From positions 124,001-188,000 of the forward strand of contig DUNO01000009.1 of NCBI GenBank assembly GCA_012839295.1: a stretch of 64,000 bases of DNA. Reading direction: 5' to 3'. The DNA is from Clostridiales bacterium. Lineage in GTDB: Bacteria > Bacillota > Clostridia > Lachnospirales > Lachnospiraceae. Of the stretch, positions 26,106-34,389 are shown piece after piece. Position numbers and translations under genes: made by a program. Each line of letters begins with the position of its first letter. Position 1 is the stretch's first letter. A model generated the notes under the pieces. The model worked only from the letters and a program-made list of their open reading frames with translations. It searched no databases and had not been told where the DNA came from.

Positions 26106-27548
26106 ATGGTTGTCCAGGAAAGTATGTCAGTACAGAAAAAGCTTGAGATACTGTCAGATGCGGCAAAATATGATGTTGCATGTACTTCAAGCGGTATAAA
26201 CAGGAAGGGGAACGGAAAAGGAATGGGCAACAGCATTGCTGCCGGGATTTGCCATACCTTCTCGGCGGATGGCAGATGTGTTTCACTGCTCAAGGTTCTA
26301 TACACGAATGAGTGTATTTTTGATTGTAAATATTGCATTAACCGTTCTTCCAATGATATCGTGAGAGCCTCCTTTACACCTCAGGAAATCGCAGAATTGA
26401 CGATGGAGTTTTACCGCCGTAATTATATTGAAGGATTATTCTTAAGCTCAGGGATTATAATAAGCCCGAACCACACCATGGAGCTGCTTCTGGAGGCACT
26501 GAGGCTGCTGCGCGAGGTACACCATTTTAATGGATACATCCACTGCAAAGCAATCCCGGGAGCCGATCCTGTGCTGATTGAGCTGTTAGGCTGGTATACG
26601 GACAGGATGAGCGTCAACCTTGAATTGCCTACGGCAGAGAGCCTGAAGGATCTGGCACCCCATAAGAACCGTAAGAATATTTTAAAGCCGATCCGCCAGA
26701 TCCAGCTTGGCAGAAGGGGACACCGCGAATTCCTGGGTCTGCCTGATTACAAGATACAGCAGCCCAGGCTGTCCGGACCGGAGGCAGGGGACAGTGACAT
26801 TACGGAGATCATAGCCTCGGACGGGAGGATGATACCCTTTAGGAACCGGTCACCGGTTAAGAGGAACTTTGTCCCTGCAGGGCAAAGCACGCAGATGATT
26901 ATCGGAGCCACCAAGGAAAGTGATTACCAGATCATGAGTGTGGCGGAGGCGCTCTATGATAATTTTGATTTAAAGAGGGTATTTTATTCCGCATTTACAA
27001 ATGTTAACCGGGATGAGAGGCTGCCGTCCACGGAAGCGGGGCCGCCGCTGCTGCGTGAACACCGGTTATACCAGGCGGATTGGCTGATCCGTTTTTATGG
27101 CTTTAAAACCATGGAATTATTGGACGAGCAGAGGCCGAATTTTAATGTAGTGCTGGATCCAAAGTGTGATTGGGCACTTCGTCACCTGGAGCTGTTTCCC
27201 GTTGAGGTTAACCGTGCAGATTACTATACCTTACTCCGTGTCCCGGGAATCGGGACTAATTCGGCCGGGAGGATTATTATGGCGAGAAAAAGTGCGGTGA
27301 TTGATTTTAACGATTTAAAGCGGCTGGGAGTTGTACTAAAGAGGGCGGTCTATTTTATTACCTGCAGTGGCAGGACCATGTATCCAATCAGGCTGGAGGA
27401 GGATTTTATTACAAGGCAGCTGGTGGCCTTGAAGGATCAGGTTCCTCAGGGGATCGACAGAGGAGTTACTTACCGGCAGCTGTCCCTGTTTGACGATGTG
27501 AATTTTCAGCCGGACAGCAGGATTAAGATGCAGCAGGCTTTTGTATAG
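26106..27548 (+). CDS. Radical-SAM protein linked to DNA modification or repair (TIGR03916 type)
   Basis: A 480-residue protein. The iron-sulfur motif CxxxCxxC is at C70, C74 and C77 (ECIFDCKYCINR). The N-terminal KLEILSDAAKYDVACTSSG is the typical family opening. The C-terminal third has a helix-hairpin-helix DNA-binding motif, LLRVPGIGTNSAGRII. The family, named putative DNA modification/repair radical SAM protein, occurs next to a DUF4130 protein, and that partner follows here. The reaction is not known. ATG 26106 with AAGGAG upstream is chosen; the frame extends to 26013, but the extra residues lie in the promoter. Confidence 0.9.
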   Translation: MVVQESMSVQKKLEILSDAAKYDVACTSSGINRKGNGKGMGNSIAAGICHTFSADGRCVSLLKVLYTNECIFDCKYCINRSSNDIVRASFTPQEIAELTMEFYRRNYIEGLFLSSGIIISPNHTMELLLEALRLLREVHHFNGYIHCKAIPGADPVLIELLGWYTDRMSVNLELPTAESLKDLAPHKNRKNILKPIRQIQLGRRGHREFLGLPDYKIQQPRLSGPEAGDSDITEIIASDGRMIPFRNRSPVKRNFVPAGQSTQMIIGATKESDYQIMSVAEALYDNFDLKRVFYSAFTNVNRDERLPSTEAGPPLLREHRLYQADWLIRFYGFKTMELLDEQRPNFNVVLDPKCDWALRHLELFPVEVNRADYYTLLRVPGIGTNSAGRIIMARKSAVIDFNDLKRLGVVLKRAVYFITCSGRTMYPIRLEEDFITRQLVALKDQVPQGIDRGVTYRQLSLFDDVNFQPDSRIKMQQAFV

Positions 27549-27569
27549 CTGTCTTATGCGGGAAAGGAT

Positions 27570-27596
27570 CCTTTGAAAAAAATTTATTTTCAAAGG
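27570..27596 (+). promoter_or_regulatory. Intercistronic hairpin between the radical-SAM and DUF4130 genes
   Basis: CCTTTGAAAA (27570-27579) pairs with TTTTCAAAGG (27587-27596), a perfect 10-bp stem. GGCAG rather than T follows, so it is not a good terminator; it may adjust the relative mRNA levels of the pair. Confidence 0.55.
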
Positions 27597-27649
27597 GCAG
27601 ATTGTGCAGCTGCCGGAATCCAAGCAGCGGCTGCATGGAGGGTTAAATA

Positions 27650-28429
27650 ATGAAGCATATTTATCTTTGCGATAATAGTATTGATGGAATTTTTACCGCG
27701 ATTTATCAGGCTTGGGCTTCAAGATATGGGCATACTAATATAAAAATTGAAGAAAAAAGCGAAGGCAGCAGCTATTCGAATATGGAACTGTTTGCGGAGT
27801 ATATCCCTGTCATCACGGAGCCTTCCCTTGCAAAAAAGGTGGCAAAATCAATTAAGGAAAAGATATCCGCGGAAACCTTTGAAATGGTCTGCAGAGTGGC
27901 TCTGTCAGATTTTGAGGGAAAGGCGGACCTGATCTACCGGTTTTTAATTTTGGGCTTTGCAGCAGGATGCGGCATTACGGAGCAGATCAGTAATGTGGTA
28001 GTGAACCGGATGTTTAGGATCAATAAGAATGTGAATAATGAGGCGCACCATTTGCTGGGCTTTATCAGGTTCTCGGAACAAAGCAATGGGCTATTGATTT
28101 CCGTAATCCATCCCAGGAATAATGTGCTTACCATAGTTACGCCCCATTTTGCCGACCGCCTGCCAAATGAAAAATTTATGATTTATGATGAGAACCGTAA
28201 GCTGGCAGCTTTTCACATTCCGGGGAATTCCTGGGTCATTGCCCAGGTACCTGAGCTGGAACGGAAAACTCTAGAGGAATTCCCAGCTTATGAGGATGAA
28301 TACCGGGCTTTGTGGCAAACCTTTTTTGAACACATTGCAATCAAGGAAAGGATAAATCCCAGATTGCAGCGAGGTAACCTGCCTTTGAGGTTTCGGGGCG
28401 ATATGACAGAATTTCATAATGTCAGGTGA
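27650..28429 (+). CDS. DUF4130 / TIGR03915 probable DNA metabolism protein
   Basis: A 259-residue protein beginning HIYLCDNSIDGIFTAIYQAW, with a middle FIRFSEQSNGLLISVIHPRNNVL and the conserved late segment ERINPRLQRGNLP. This family (SAM_link_UDG) is always the partner of the radical-SAM protein above; in some species it is fused to a uracil-DNA-glycosylase domain, which is absent here. The pair is thought to act on DNA bases, without biochemical proof. It starts about 100 bases after the radical-SAM gene, after GGAGGG, and is very probably in the same transcript. Confidence 0.88.
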   Translation: MKHIYLCDNSIDGIFTAIYQAWASRYGHTNIKIEEKSEGSSYSNMELFAEYIPVITEPSLAKKVAKSIKEKISAETFEMVCRVALSDFEGKADLIYRFLILGFAAGCGITEQISNVVVNRMFRINKNVNNEAHHLLGFIRFSEQSNGLLISVIHPRNNVLTIVTPHFADRLPNEKFMIYDENRKLAAFHIPGNSWVIAQVPELERKTLEEFPAYEDEYRALWQTFFEHIAIKERINPRLQRGNLPLRFRGDMTEFHNVR

Positions 28430-28498
28430 CGTATAATTGGCTTAAATGGAGAGATACTAACCTTGTAATTGTAATAAAACTATATAGGAGGAGTATCG

Positions 28499-28822
28499 AT
28501 GAAAAGAAGATTGGCTGTTTTGATAAGTATATGCGCAGTATCCATGTTTGTTTTCAGTGCTTGTGCCGCCGGAACAAACAATGGTAAGGGTACCGGAACC
28601 GGAACAGGAACAGGTGTCACAAATGGCGCTACAAACAATAATGTTGATGATAACTTAGGAGACATTACTTCACCGGTAACGAATGGTACAGGAACTACAG
28701 GTACTGGAACAGGTACAGGAACCGGGACTACAGGTACTGGAACAAATGGAACAGCAGGCACAGGAACCGGAACAGGAACAACAGGTGCTGGTACGGGAAC
28801 AGGTGCTGGAACAGCGCAGTAG
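28499..28822 (+). CDS. Small lipoprotein with Thr-Gly repeats
   Basis: A 107-residue protein with a lipoprotein signal (VSMFVFSAC, cysteine at 21) and a mature part made mainly of Gly-Thr dipeptide runs, interrupted by a short acidic segment [12 protein letters not shown] near the middle. No fold is expected; it may be a surface or wall-spanning spacer. The DNA repeats GGAACAGGAACAGGT-like units, which can expand and contract. AGGAGG lies before the ATG. A strong terminator follows at 28834-28880. Confidence 0.8.
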   Translation: MKRRLAVLISICAVSMFVFSACAAGTNNGKGTGTGTGTGVTNGATNNNVDDNLGDITSPVTNGTGTTGTGTGTGTGTTGTGTNGTAGTGTGTGTTGAGTGTGAGTAQ

Positions 28823-28833
28823 CCTGATCAAGT

Positions 28834-28880
28834 AAGGTCTGTTTCAAGCCGTAGGGTATGGCTTAGAAACAGACCTTTTT
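28834..28880 (+). terminator. Terminator after the TG-repeat lipoprotein
   Basis: AAGGTCTGTTTC (28834-28845) pairs with GAAACAGACCTT (28866-28877), with an inner AGCC/GGCT helix, and is followed by a T run to 28880. It may also end the convergent fur-like gene. Confidence 0.9.
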
Positions 28881-28888
28881 GTTTGATT

Positions 28889-29299
28889 TCATTTATGGTT
28901 TTTACTGCCTGATTTTGCACAGTCCTTACATATTCCGCTGATTTGTATTTGATGGTCTTTAATAATAAAGCCCTCTTCGCCCATGGCATCCTCAAGGGCA
29001 TGGATCGGACAGGCGGGAAGGTCGAAGATCCGTTTGCAATCATCACAGATAACGAAGTGCTTATGATCATGGCGGTCTGCCCTGATCCGATAAAAAATCT
29101 CGTTGTCATTAAAATGATATTTATCAATAAGATTCTGGTCAAGAAGGGAATCGATATTCCTGTATATGGTAGATTTTGCTATTTTAGGTAGTTGCTGTAC
29201 CATCAGGGAATATATTTCATTGATGGACAAGGGACGGCCCGCTTCCTTCATAATAGCTAATAATACCTGTTTTTGTTTTGTGTTTCTTTGGACTTCCAT
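28889..29299 (-). CDS. Fur-family transcriptional regulator
   Basis: A 136-residue metalloregulator. The winged helix covers about 1-80 (NTKQKQVLLAIMKEAGRP, STIYRNIDSLLDQNLI). The metal region HDHKHFVICDDCKR and the C-terminal GICKDC supply the two CxxC pairs for structural zinc. The upper metal-site histidines are present, but the subfamily (Fur, PerR or Zur) cannot be decided. ATG 29299, with AAAGGAGT six bases upstream, is chosen; the frame is open farther upstream but overlaps the HAD-GNAT gene. The two genes are 19 bases apart and likely co-transcribed. Confidence 0.92.
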   Translation of the reverse strand: MEVQRNTKQKQVLLAIMKEAGRPLSINEIYSLMVQQLPKIAKSTIYRNIDSLLDQNLIDKYHFNDNEIFYRIRADRHDHKHFVICDDCKRIFDLPACPIHALEDAMGEEGFIIKDHQIQISGICKDCAKSGSKNHK

Positions 29300-29318
29300 A
29301 CCAGACTCCTTTCGTAGC

Positions 29319-30242
29319 TTACCCGCATAGCAGCGAACCTGTGATTTCATATTTATAACAAGCACGCCGGTTTCTTAAGCAGGCTCCGGCCCGCTGCATT
29401 CCTACCTGTTCTGCGAGATGAATGGAACGTATATTTTCTTTATCGATGACGGCAACGATCCGGGGAAGCCTTAGTTCACGGAAGCCATAGTTTAATACCC
29501 CGGTAACAAATTCTCTTGCATAGCCGAGACCCTGGTAAGGCTTTGCAAGCAGATAGCCTATTTCATATATTTCCTCGGAACCAAGCTGCTTATATTCAAT
29601 TCCACAGCGGCCGACCAGCTGGTTGGTTTCTTTCAGGAAGACACCCCACAGGCCAAACCCATAGAAATGATATACATTTCTTATATAGGCTTCCTGCTTT
29701 TCCATCTCGACGGCAAGGGAATCATTGAAATCATCTACGTATGGCCGTACCGAGGGTTCATTGCAAATAAGATATAGTTCCCGGACGTCATCTACGGATA
29801 ACTCCCGGATGATGAAGTTATGGGTGGTTGCTATAGTCACAGGATGCATATGGTCATATTGGTATACCCTGTCTATAAAAGAAAAATCAACTTCCTCAAA
29901 GCCTTCTACAAGGAAAGAGGCTTTATAAAGATCCTGTGGGGTGATATCCGGGTTATGATAACCGATACAGGTTACGCTGGCGTTCCTGGCGGATAACAAT
30001 CCCCAATATGTATCGGTAATAGCTACACATTCCCCGGGATGGACCTGAAGCTGCTTCTGCAAAGCAGAGTAGGAAGAAGCTCTGTCACAGGAATTACCGG
30101 CTATGGAGGCTATATCAGCTATTTGGAGACCATTCTTTTGCAAATCAGCCTTTAACTGGTCAAGGTACGGGATCGGCACTTTTGGCTGTGGGGTATTGTT
30201 ACAAGAAATTCCATTTAAATCAAAGATAACCGCCTTTAACAA
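29319..30242 (-). CDS. HAD-like domain fused to GNAT acetyltransferase
   Basis: A 307-residue protein. Residues 1-130 resemble a small HAD/beta-phosphoglucomutase-like region: VIFDLNGIS at the start and ECVAITDTYWGLLSARNA as motif III, but the second catalytic aspartate of DxD is Asn, so phosphatase activity is doubtful. Residues 140-305 are a RimJ/RimL-type GNAT domain, with IRELSVDDVRELYLI, IGYLLAKPYQGLGYA (acetyl-CoA loop) and ENIRSIHLAEQVGM. The start is TTG 30242 behind GGGAGGT. It is the upstream gene of the fur-like regulator. Confidence 0.82.
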   Translation of the reverse strand: MLKAVIFDLNGISCNNTPQPKVPIPYLDQLKADLQKNGLQIADIASIAGNSCDRASSYSALQKQLQVHPGECVAITDTYWGLLSARNASVTCIGYHNPDITPQDLYKASFLVEGFEEVDFSFIDRVYQYDHMHPVTIATTHNFIIRELSVDDVRELYLICNEPSVRPYVDDFNDSLAVEMEKQEAYIRNVYHFYGFGLWGVFLKETNQLVGRCGIEYKQLGSEEIYEIGYLLAKPYQGLGYAREFVTGVLNYGFRELRLPRIVAVIDKENIRSIHLAEQVGMQRAGACLRNRRACYKYEITGSLLCG

Positions 30243-30574
30243 AAATCATACCTCCCTGCCCCAGATACTCTATCATGATATTCCTTAAAATCTTTCTGCT
30301 GCCCATGGAACAGTATACAACTTTTTGGCTGTCCTTTCAAGCGGACAAGGGCTTAGGTTTATTAGTTTTGTCAGGGGGCAAAAGCATTCTTGCTTCCTTG
30401 ATAAAGAGGATTGCAGAGGAGGTTGGATATTGCTATAATTACGGTTGGATATTGCTATAAATAAGGATGATATTGATATAATTAAGATTGGATATTGATA
30501 TAATTTACAAAGAAGGGAAAAGGTTTTGGTAAAGTCCCTGACATAAGAAAAAAGCGGAAGAAAGAACCTCTCCG
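30243..30574. other. Divergent/intergenic region with tandem -10-like repeats
   Basis: 330 bases between two minus-strand genes. The middle is unremarkable; the part at 30421-30508 is a tandem repeat described separately, and 30547-30576 holds a minus-strand terminator. Confidence 0.5.
30421..30508 (+). repeat. Four tandem 22-base repeats carrying TATAAT-like boxes
   Basis: Units at 30421-30442, 30443-30464, 30465-30485 and 30486-30508 share GGTTGGATATTGCTATAATTA with few changes. Each contains TG-x-TATAA, an extended -10 promoter box, on the plus strand. No plus-strand gene follows until 31160. Confidence 0.8.
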
Positions 30575-30576
30575 CT
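30553..30576 (-). terminator. Terminator of the CmpB-like gene
   Basis: On the minus strand AGCGG pairs with CCGCT over a 14-base loop and is followed by six T and C (complement of 30547-30552). The stem overlaps the stop codon at 30575. Confidence 0.65.
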
Positions 30577-30976
30577 ATTTTCTGCTTAATATCCGTTCGA
30601 AAAAGAGCCCTGCTAAGAACCAGGCAGGAGCATAATCTAACCGGATAACACCTTTGTAATTATATTTTGCTTTGCTATAATCCCAGGGACATGCATTATA
30701 TTTTTTTAAGAGAACACCGGTAGTGTACTCGGTCACATAAATTAAAAGGGCATAGACACCTCCTCGAAGCAATGCATTTCTGTTCTTTAGCTTATTGCAA
30801 ATAGGATTTAAGCAAGCGGCCATCCCGTAGATCGGAAACATCCATATGGAGGTATGGCAGGATAAGGTTTTGTCTGTACGTGAACGCAGGGAACCAAGTC
30901 CCGTCCACAGACATTCCATACACCAGCCACAAAGGCCGCAGATTAAGAAATTGTTAAAAAAGCATTTTTTTTTCAT
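30575..30976 (-). CDS. Putative ABC-transporter type IV (CmpB/DUF1113) membrane protein
   Basis: A 133-residue membrane protein starting MKKKCFFNNFLICGLCGWCM, with four predicted membrane segments. NFLICGLCGWCMECL, the tryptophan-rich middle, LYVTEYTTG-like LIYVTEYTTGVLL and the end CPWDYSKAKYNYKGVIRLDY are family-like. Function is unknown. The frame remains open upstream to 31252, but those residues look non-coding, so ATG 30976 is chosen although no good ribosome site is visible. Confidence 0.75.
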   Translation of the reverse strand: MKKKCFFNNFLICGLCGWCMECLWTGLGSLRSRTDKTLSCHTSIWMFPIYGMAACLNPICNKLKNRNALLRGGVYALLIYVTEYTTGVLLKKYNACPWDYSKAKYNYKGVIRLDYAPAWFLAGLFFERILSRK

Positions 30977-31088
30977 GGCGTTAGTATGTGCAGAAGCAGG
31001 CTTAGTATGCAGAGCGGGCAGAAAAGTATTTCTTATTAATATGTTGGAAACATTTGATATGCAGGAAATATTTAATTGTGAAAAACAC

Positions 31089-31116
31089 TTAACATGCAGG
31101 CAACATGTCAGATAAT
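31089..31116 (+). promoter_or_regulatory. Possible promoter of the CYTH gene
   Basis: TTAACA (31089-31094), 16-base spacer, GATAAT (31111-31116), about 44 bases before ATG 31160. Confidence 0.5.
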
Positions 31117-31159
31117 TGTAGAAAAATATTTTTATTATATTTAAGAGAGGAAGAAGATA

Positions 31160-31654
31160 ATGGAAATAGAGAGAAAGTATAAGATTATTAAGATCCCTGG
31201 TGAACTGTCCGGTTACCAGCATAAAAAAATTGAGCAGGGATATCTGTGCCATAATCCAACGGTCAGGATCCGTAAATCGAATGAGGATTACATCCTAACC
31301 TATAAATCGAAATTTGGTATTGAAAAAAAGAGTGGGAGCAGCGCATTAATTAATAATGAGGTTGAGCTGCCCTTAACGGAGGAAGCGTATCAGGTTTTAA
31401 GGGTGAAGACAGAGGGAAGAATGATCTATAAAACAAGATATCTGATTCCCCTTCAGGAAGGCCTTATAGCAGAGCTGGATATATTTGAGCAGCAGCTTGA
31501 GGGACTTATATTTGTTGAAGTGGAATTTCCGGACGAGAAGTCCGCAGATGAATTCATTATTCCAGACTGGTTTGGGGAGGAATTATCCCAGGATAAGAGA
31601 TTTTCAAATTATAACCTGTCAAAGCTTGCCGGATTGGAAGAGCTTGGCATTTGA
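31160..31654 (+). CDS. CYTH domain protein, putative inorganic triphosphatase
   Basis: A 164-residue single-domain CYTH protein. The diagnostic ExExK motif is at the N-terminus (MEIERKY), followed by RIRKSNEDYILTYKSK, NEVELPLTEEAY, KTRYLIP and the acidic ELDIFEQQLEGLIFVEVEFP. Such proteins form a tunnel fold that binds triphosphates with divalent metal and usually cleave inorganic triphosphate. An AGAGGAAG site precedes the ATG. It stands alone between the CmpB-like gene and the second sugar cluster. Confidence 0.92.
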   Translation: MEIERKYKIIKIPGELSGYQHKKIEQGYLCHNPTVRIRKSNEDYILTYKSKFGIEKKSGSSALINNEVELPLTEEAYQVLRVKTEGRMIYKTRYLIPLQEGLIAELDIFEQQLEGLIFVEVEFPDEKSADEFIIPDWFGEELSQDKRFSNYNLSKLAGLEELGI

Positions 31655-31763
31655 GAGGGCGAAAAGGAAAACTCCATAATGATGGAAGTATTTATCCCAA
31701 GAACTGGGACTAAGCCTTACAAAGGAAGGAATTAGATACTTCAAGATGGAGCCACATACTGTA

Positions 31764-31795
31764 AAAATAGCACTGTTTATTGACAGTGCTATTTT
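31764..31795 (+). terminator. Hairpin upstream of the membrane AraC regulator
   Basis: AAAATAGCACTGT pairs with ACAGTGCTATTTT (31783-31795). On the plus strand the stem ends in TTTT and is followed by ACG, so it can end the CYTH transcript; the A-rich left flank would let it work in the other direction as well. It is preceded by ACATACTGTAAAA, a motif seen twice more in this cluster. Confidence 0.7.
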
Positions 31796-31873
31796 ACGTT
31801 GTTACACTTGTTATACTCAGAAGAATGATAGAATTTTATATAAATACGACTCTGTAAAAAGGAATGATAAGAG

Positions 31874-34228
31874 ATGAAAAAAATGTTTTCAAAAGTGCAT
31901 AAATCTTATTATAGGAAAATTGTATTGCTGATGCTGATGTTTGTGCTGGTAGTGGTATTGCCCTTTACTGCCTTGCTGTACCGGAATGCCCAGGCAAACA
32001 TGATTGACAATATTAATCAGTCCAACGAGCAGGTGTTGAATCAGATGAAGTTTAATTATACTTATTTCTCTGAAAATATATCAGCACTCTGCCTGTCTAC
32101 CTATTTCCGCTATGATGTAAATGCCCTAATGTACAATGGGGATATTGACTATAATGAACTTTATCTGACAATTAAAAACCTGAAGGATAATGTTCTGCAG
32201 TCCCAGCCTTCCCTCACTTCTATTGATATTTACAATGCCAAACAAAAAGTTTGGTATTCTACGGATAATTCAGATACATCTGCCGGGGAGGATTTGAATC
32301 TGTATTTGAATCTATATATGAAAGAACAGGAGGCAATACCAAAACTAAGCCCGGTGCTTAGAAAGATACAGGCAAAGAATGGCCAGGTGGATAGTAGCCA
32401 GTACGTATTTTCTTATTTTATGTATGAATATGCCAATCCCGCTGACGGGCAGAACAGCTGTATCGTCCTTAACCAGAGTGCAAACTGGTTTTTAGACAAC
32501 CTGACAGGAGCGGTGTCCCGGAAAGTACCGGCATCCGTCTACCTGGCAGGGAAATCAGGGGAAATTTACAGCTATAAAAAAGAAAAGAATTCCAAAATGG
32601 AAGAAACCCTGGTAAAGAACTGCATCTGGAATTACACCGGTAAAGATACGGAGGGTTCGGGGCAGGGATATTACATCGATCATTATAAGGGGAAAAAATA
32701 TCTGGTTACCTATATTGATTTGGAGGACAGGGGTAACTGCATCATTATGATACAGGAATATGAAAAAATCTTTGATAATCTCATCAAGTTGAAAAATAAT
32801 TTCTTAATGCTGTCTGCAACCTTTGGTATTATTGGTACTTTCACGCTCATACAGCTTTCCAGAAAAATCTACCGGCCGGTAAACACTCTGGTGGATTATG
32901 TATCCGAGCTGGATGGAGAAGATAGGAACAGGCCGGAAGAGCATGGTGTGGATGAATTTGAGCACCTGCGGGTCATTTATCAGAAAGTAAATGACGTAAA
33001 TAAAGAGCTTCTTTACGAAAAACAGTCCACAGAGGAAACCCTCAGGAAGTTCCTGCTTTTGAACATGTTAGAAGACAGTACCGAAGAAAATTGGGAAAAG
33101 TATTACAAAAGTATGCCGGATGCACCCCTGTCCCGGATTGAGGAATATAATTTGATGGTAGTAAACCTCCACCTGAACAGCTTCCGGGTAAACCGTTACG
33201 GATTTGTGGAAGAGGATAGTGATCTGCTGCTTGCCAGCATCTCCAATGTAATCAGTGAGCTTATGGAAGGCTATATTACGGAGGCAGTAAAGAAAGAGGG
33301 CAATGAGCTGGTAGTGATTATAGATTGCCCGGAAAAGGGTACGGATCAGGAACAGGTGAAAATGCGAATACGGAAAATGCAGGAATTTATCAAAGAACAT
33401 TTTGATATTACGGTTTCTGCGGCCTACAGCCGTTTCAGCCGGGAGGCTAAAAACCTTGCAGAATTATATGAGGAAACGGTTAAGCTTGCCAGGTACCGGA
33501 TCGTATATGGGGGAAATACCTTACTGGGAGAAGCAGAATGCCGGGATAATGTCTGTAATTTGGAAACTTCTTATTCCAGGGAATTAAAGAAACGTCTGGA
33601 AGAGAAGCTAAAACTGGGCAACCTTGAGCAAATCCAGGAGACGCTCTCCAGAATCCAGGAGGCTGTCAGCGGCTTATCCTATGAAAATATAATAATCAGC
33701 ATGATGTCCCTGGTGACAGAGGTTAATATGATCATGAATGAAATTAACATGGCGAAAAATAATCCCGTTACTATCAATTTCAGCGATATGTATAAAAAAG
33801 TAATTGAGGTTGATTATATTGATCAAGTTTTTAAGGAATTGTCCGAATATATCAGTTCTATCCTGTCAGATACCTATCAGGAGAAAGAAAAGGAAAATGA
33901 CAGGGAGAAGCTGTTTGTACAGACAGTCCTTGAGTTTGTGAATAAGAATTATACGGATGTAAACCTTTCTTCCCAGTCTATTGCAGACTACATGAATATG
34001 TCGGGACGTTATATAATGAAGAAATTCAAACAGTGCACCGGGATATCCCTCAATGAGTATATTCTGGATATACGAATGAAACAGGCGGTATATCTTTTGA
34101 CCCATTCTGACCTGCCTATTAATAAAGTGGCGGAAAATATAGGAATAGAAAATGAAAACTACTTTTACCGGCTTTTTAAAAAAGTTTATGGGTGTACGCC
34201 CAGGAATTTTTGTAACAGGAACTGGTAG
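31874..34228 (+). CDS. Membrane-anchored AraC-family regulator
   Basis: A 784-residue regulator of the kind found beside LplB/YtcP transporters. A membrane segment at about 15-37 and another at about 310-328 enclose an extracellular sensor of about 270 residues. A HAMP-like/coiled region and a long middle domain follow. The C-terminal 100 residues hold two AraC helix-turn-helix units (QSIADYMNMSGRYIMKKFKQ and VAENIGIENENYFYRLFKKVYG). It probably senses an extracellular sugar or the loaded binding protein and controls the genes that follow. No good Shine-Dalgarno is present beyond AAAAAGGAATGATAAGAG. Confidence 0.92.
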   Translation: MKKMFSKVHKSYYRKIVLLMLMFVLVVVLPFTALLYRNAQANMIDNINQSNEQVLNQMKFNYTYFSENISALCLSTYFRYDVNALMYNGDIDYNELYLTIKNLKDNVLQSQPSLTSIDIYNAKQKVWYSTDNSDTSAGEDLNLYLNLYMKEQEAIPKLSPVLRKIQAKNGQVDSSQYVFSYFMYEYANPADGQNSCIVLNQSANWFLDNLTGAVSRKVPASVYLAGKSGEIYSYKKEKNSKMEETLVKNCIWNYTGKDTEGSGQGYYIDHYKGKKYLVTYIDLEDRGNCIIMIQEYEKIFDNLIKLKNNFLMLSATFGIIGTFTLIQLSRKIYRPVNTLVDYVSELDGEDRNRPEEHGVDEFEHLRVIYQKVNDVNKELLYEKQSTEETLRKFLLLNMLEDSTEENWEKYYKSMPDAPLSRIEEYNLMVVNLHLNSFRVNRYGFVEEDSDLLLASISNVISELMEGYITEAVKKEGNELVVIIDCPEKGTDQEQVKMRIRKMQEFIKEHFDITVSAAYSRFSREAKNLAELYEETVKLARYRIVYGGNTLLGEAECRDNVCNLETSYSRELKKRLEEKLKLGNLEQIQETLSRIQEAVSGLSYENIIISMMSLVTEVNMIMNEINMAKNNPVTINFSDMYKKVIEVDYIDQVFKELSEYISSILSDTYQEKEKENDREKLFVQTVLEFVNKNYTDVNLSSQSIADYMNMSGRYIMKKFKQCTGISLNEYILDIRMKQAVYLLTHSDLPINKVAENIGIENENYFYRLFKKVYGCTPRNFCNRNW

Positions 34229-34389
34229 ATGCAGTTTGAAACCACACTGTAAAATAGGCACATTACCACTTTTTATGCAGTGAATGTCCATATCCTTCAG
34301 TAGCCAGAACCTCTGAAAACCTGCTAGAATCCTGATATCAGCCAGGGAGGCTGGTGAAAATATATAGAGGAGAAAGTGAGGATTTCAGA

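Noticed and set aside
30977-31252. N-terminal extension of the CmpB-like protein to 31252
   Set aside because: The added residues do not look like a membrane or soluble domain, and the family starts at the NFLICGLCGW segment, so the start was placed at 30976.
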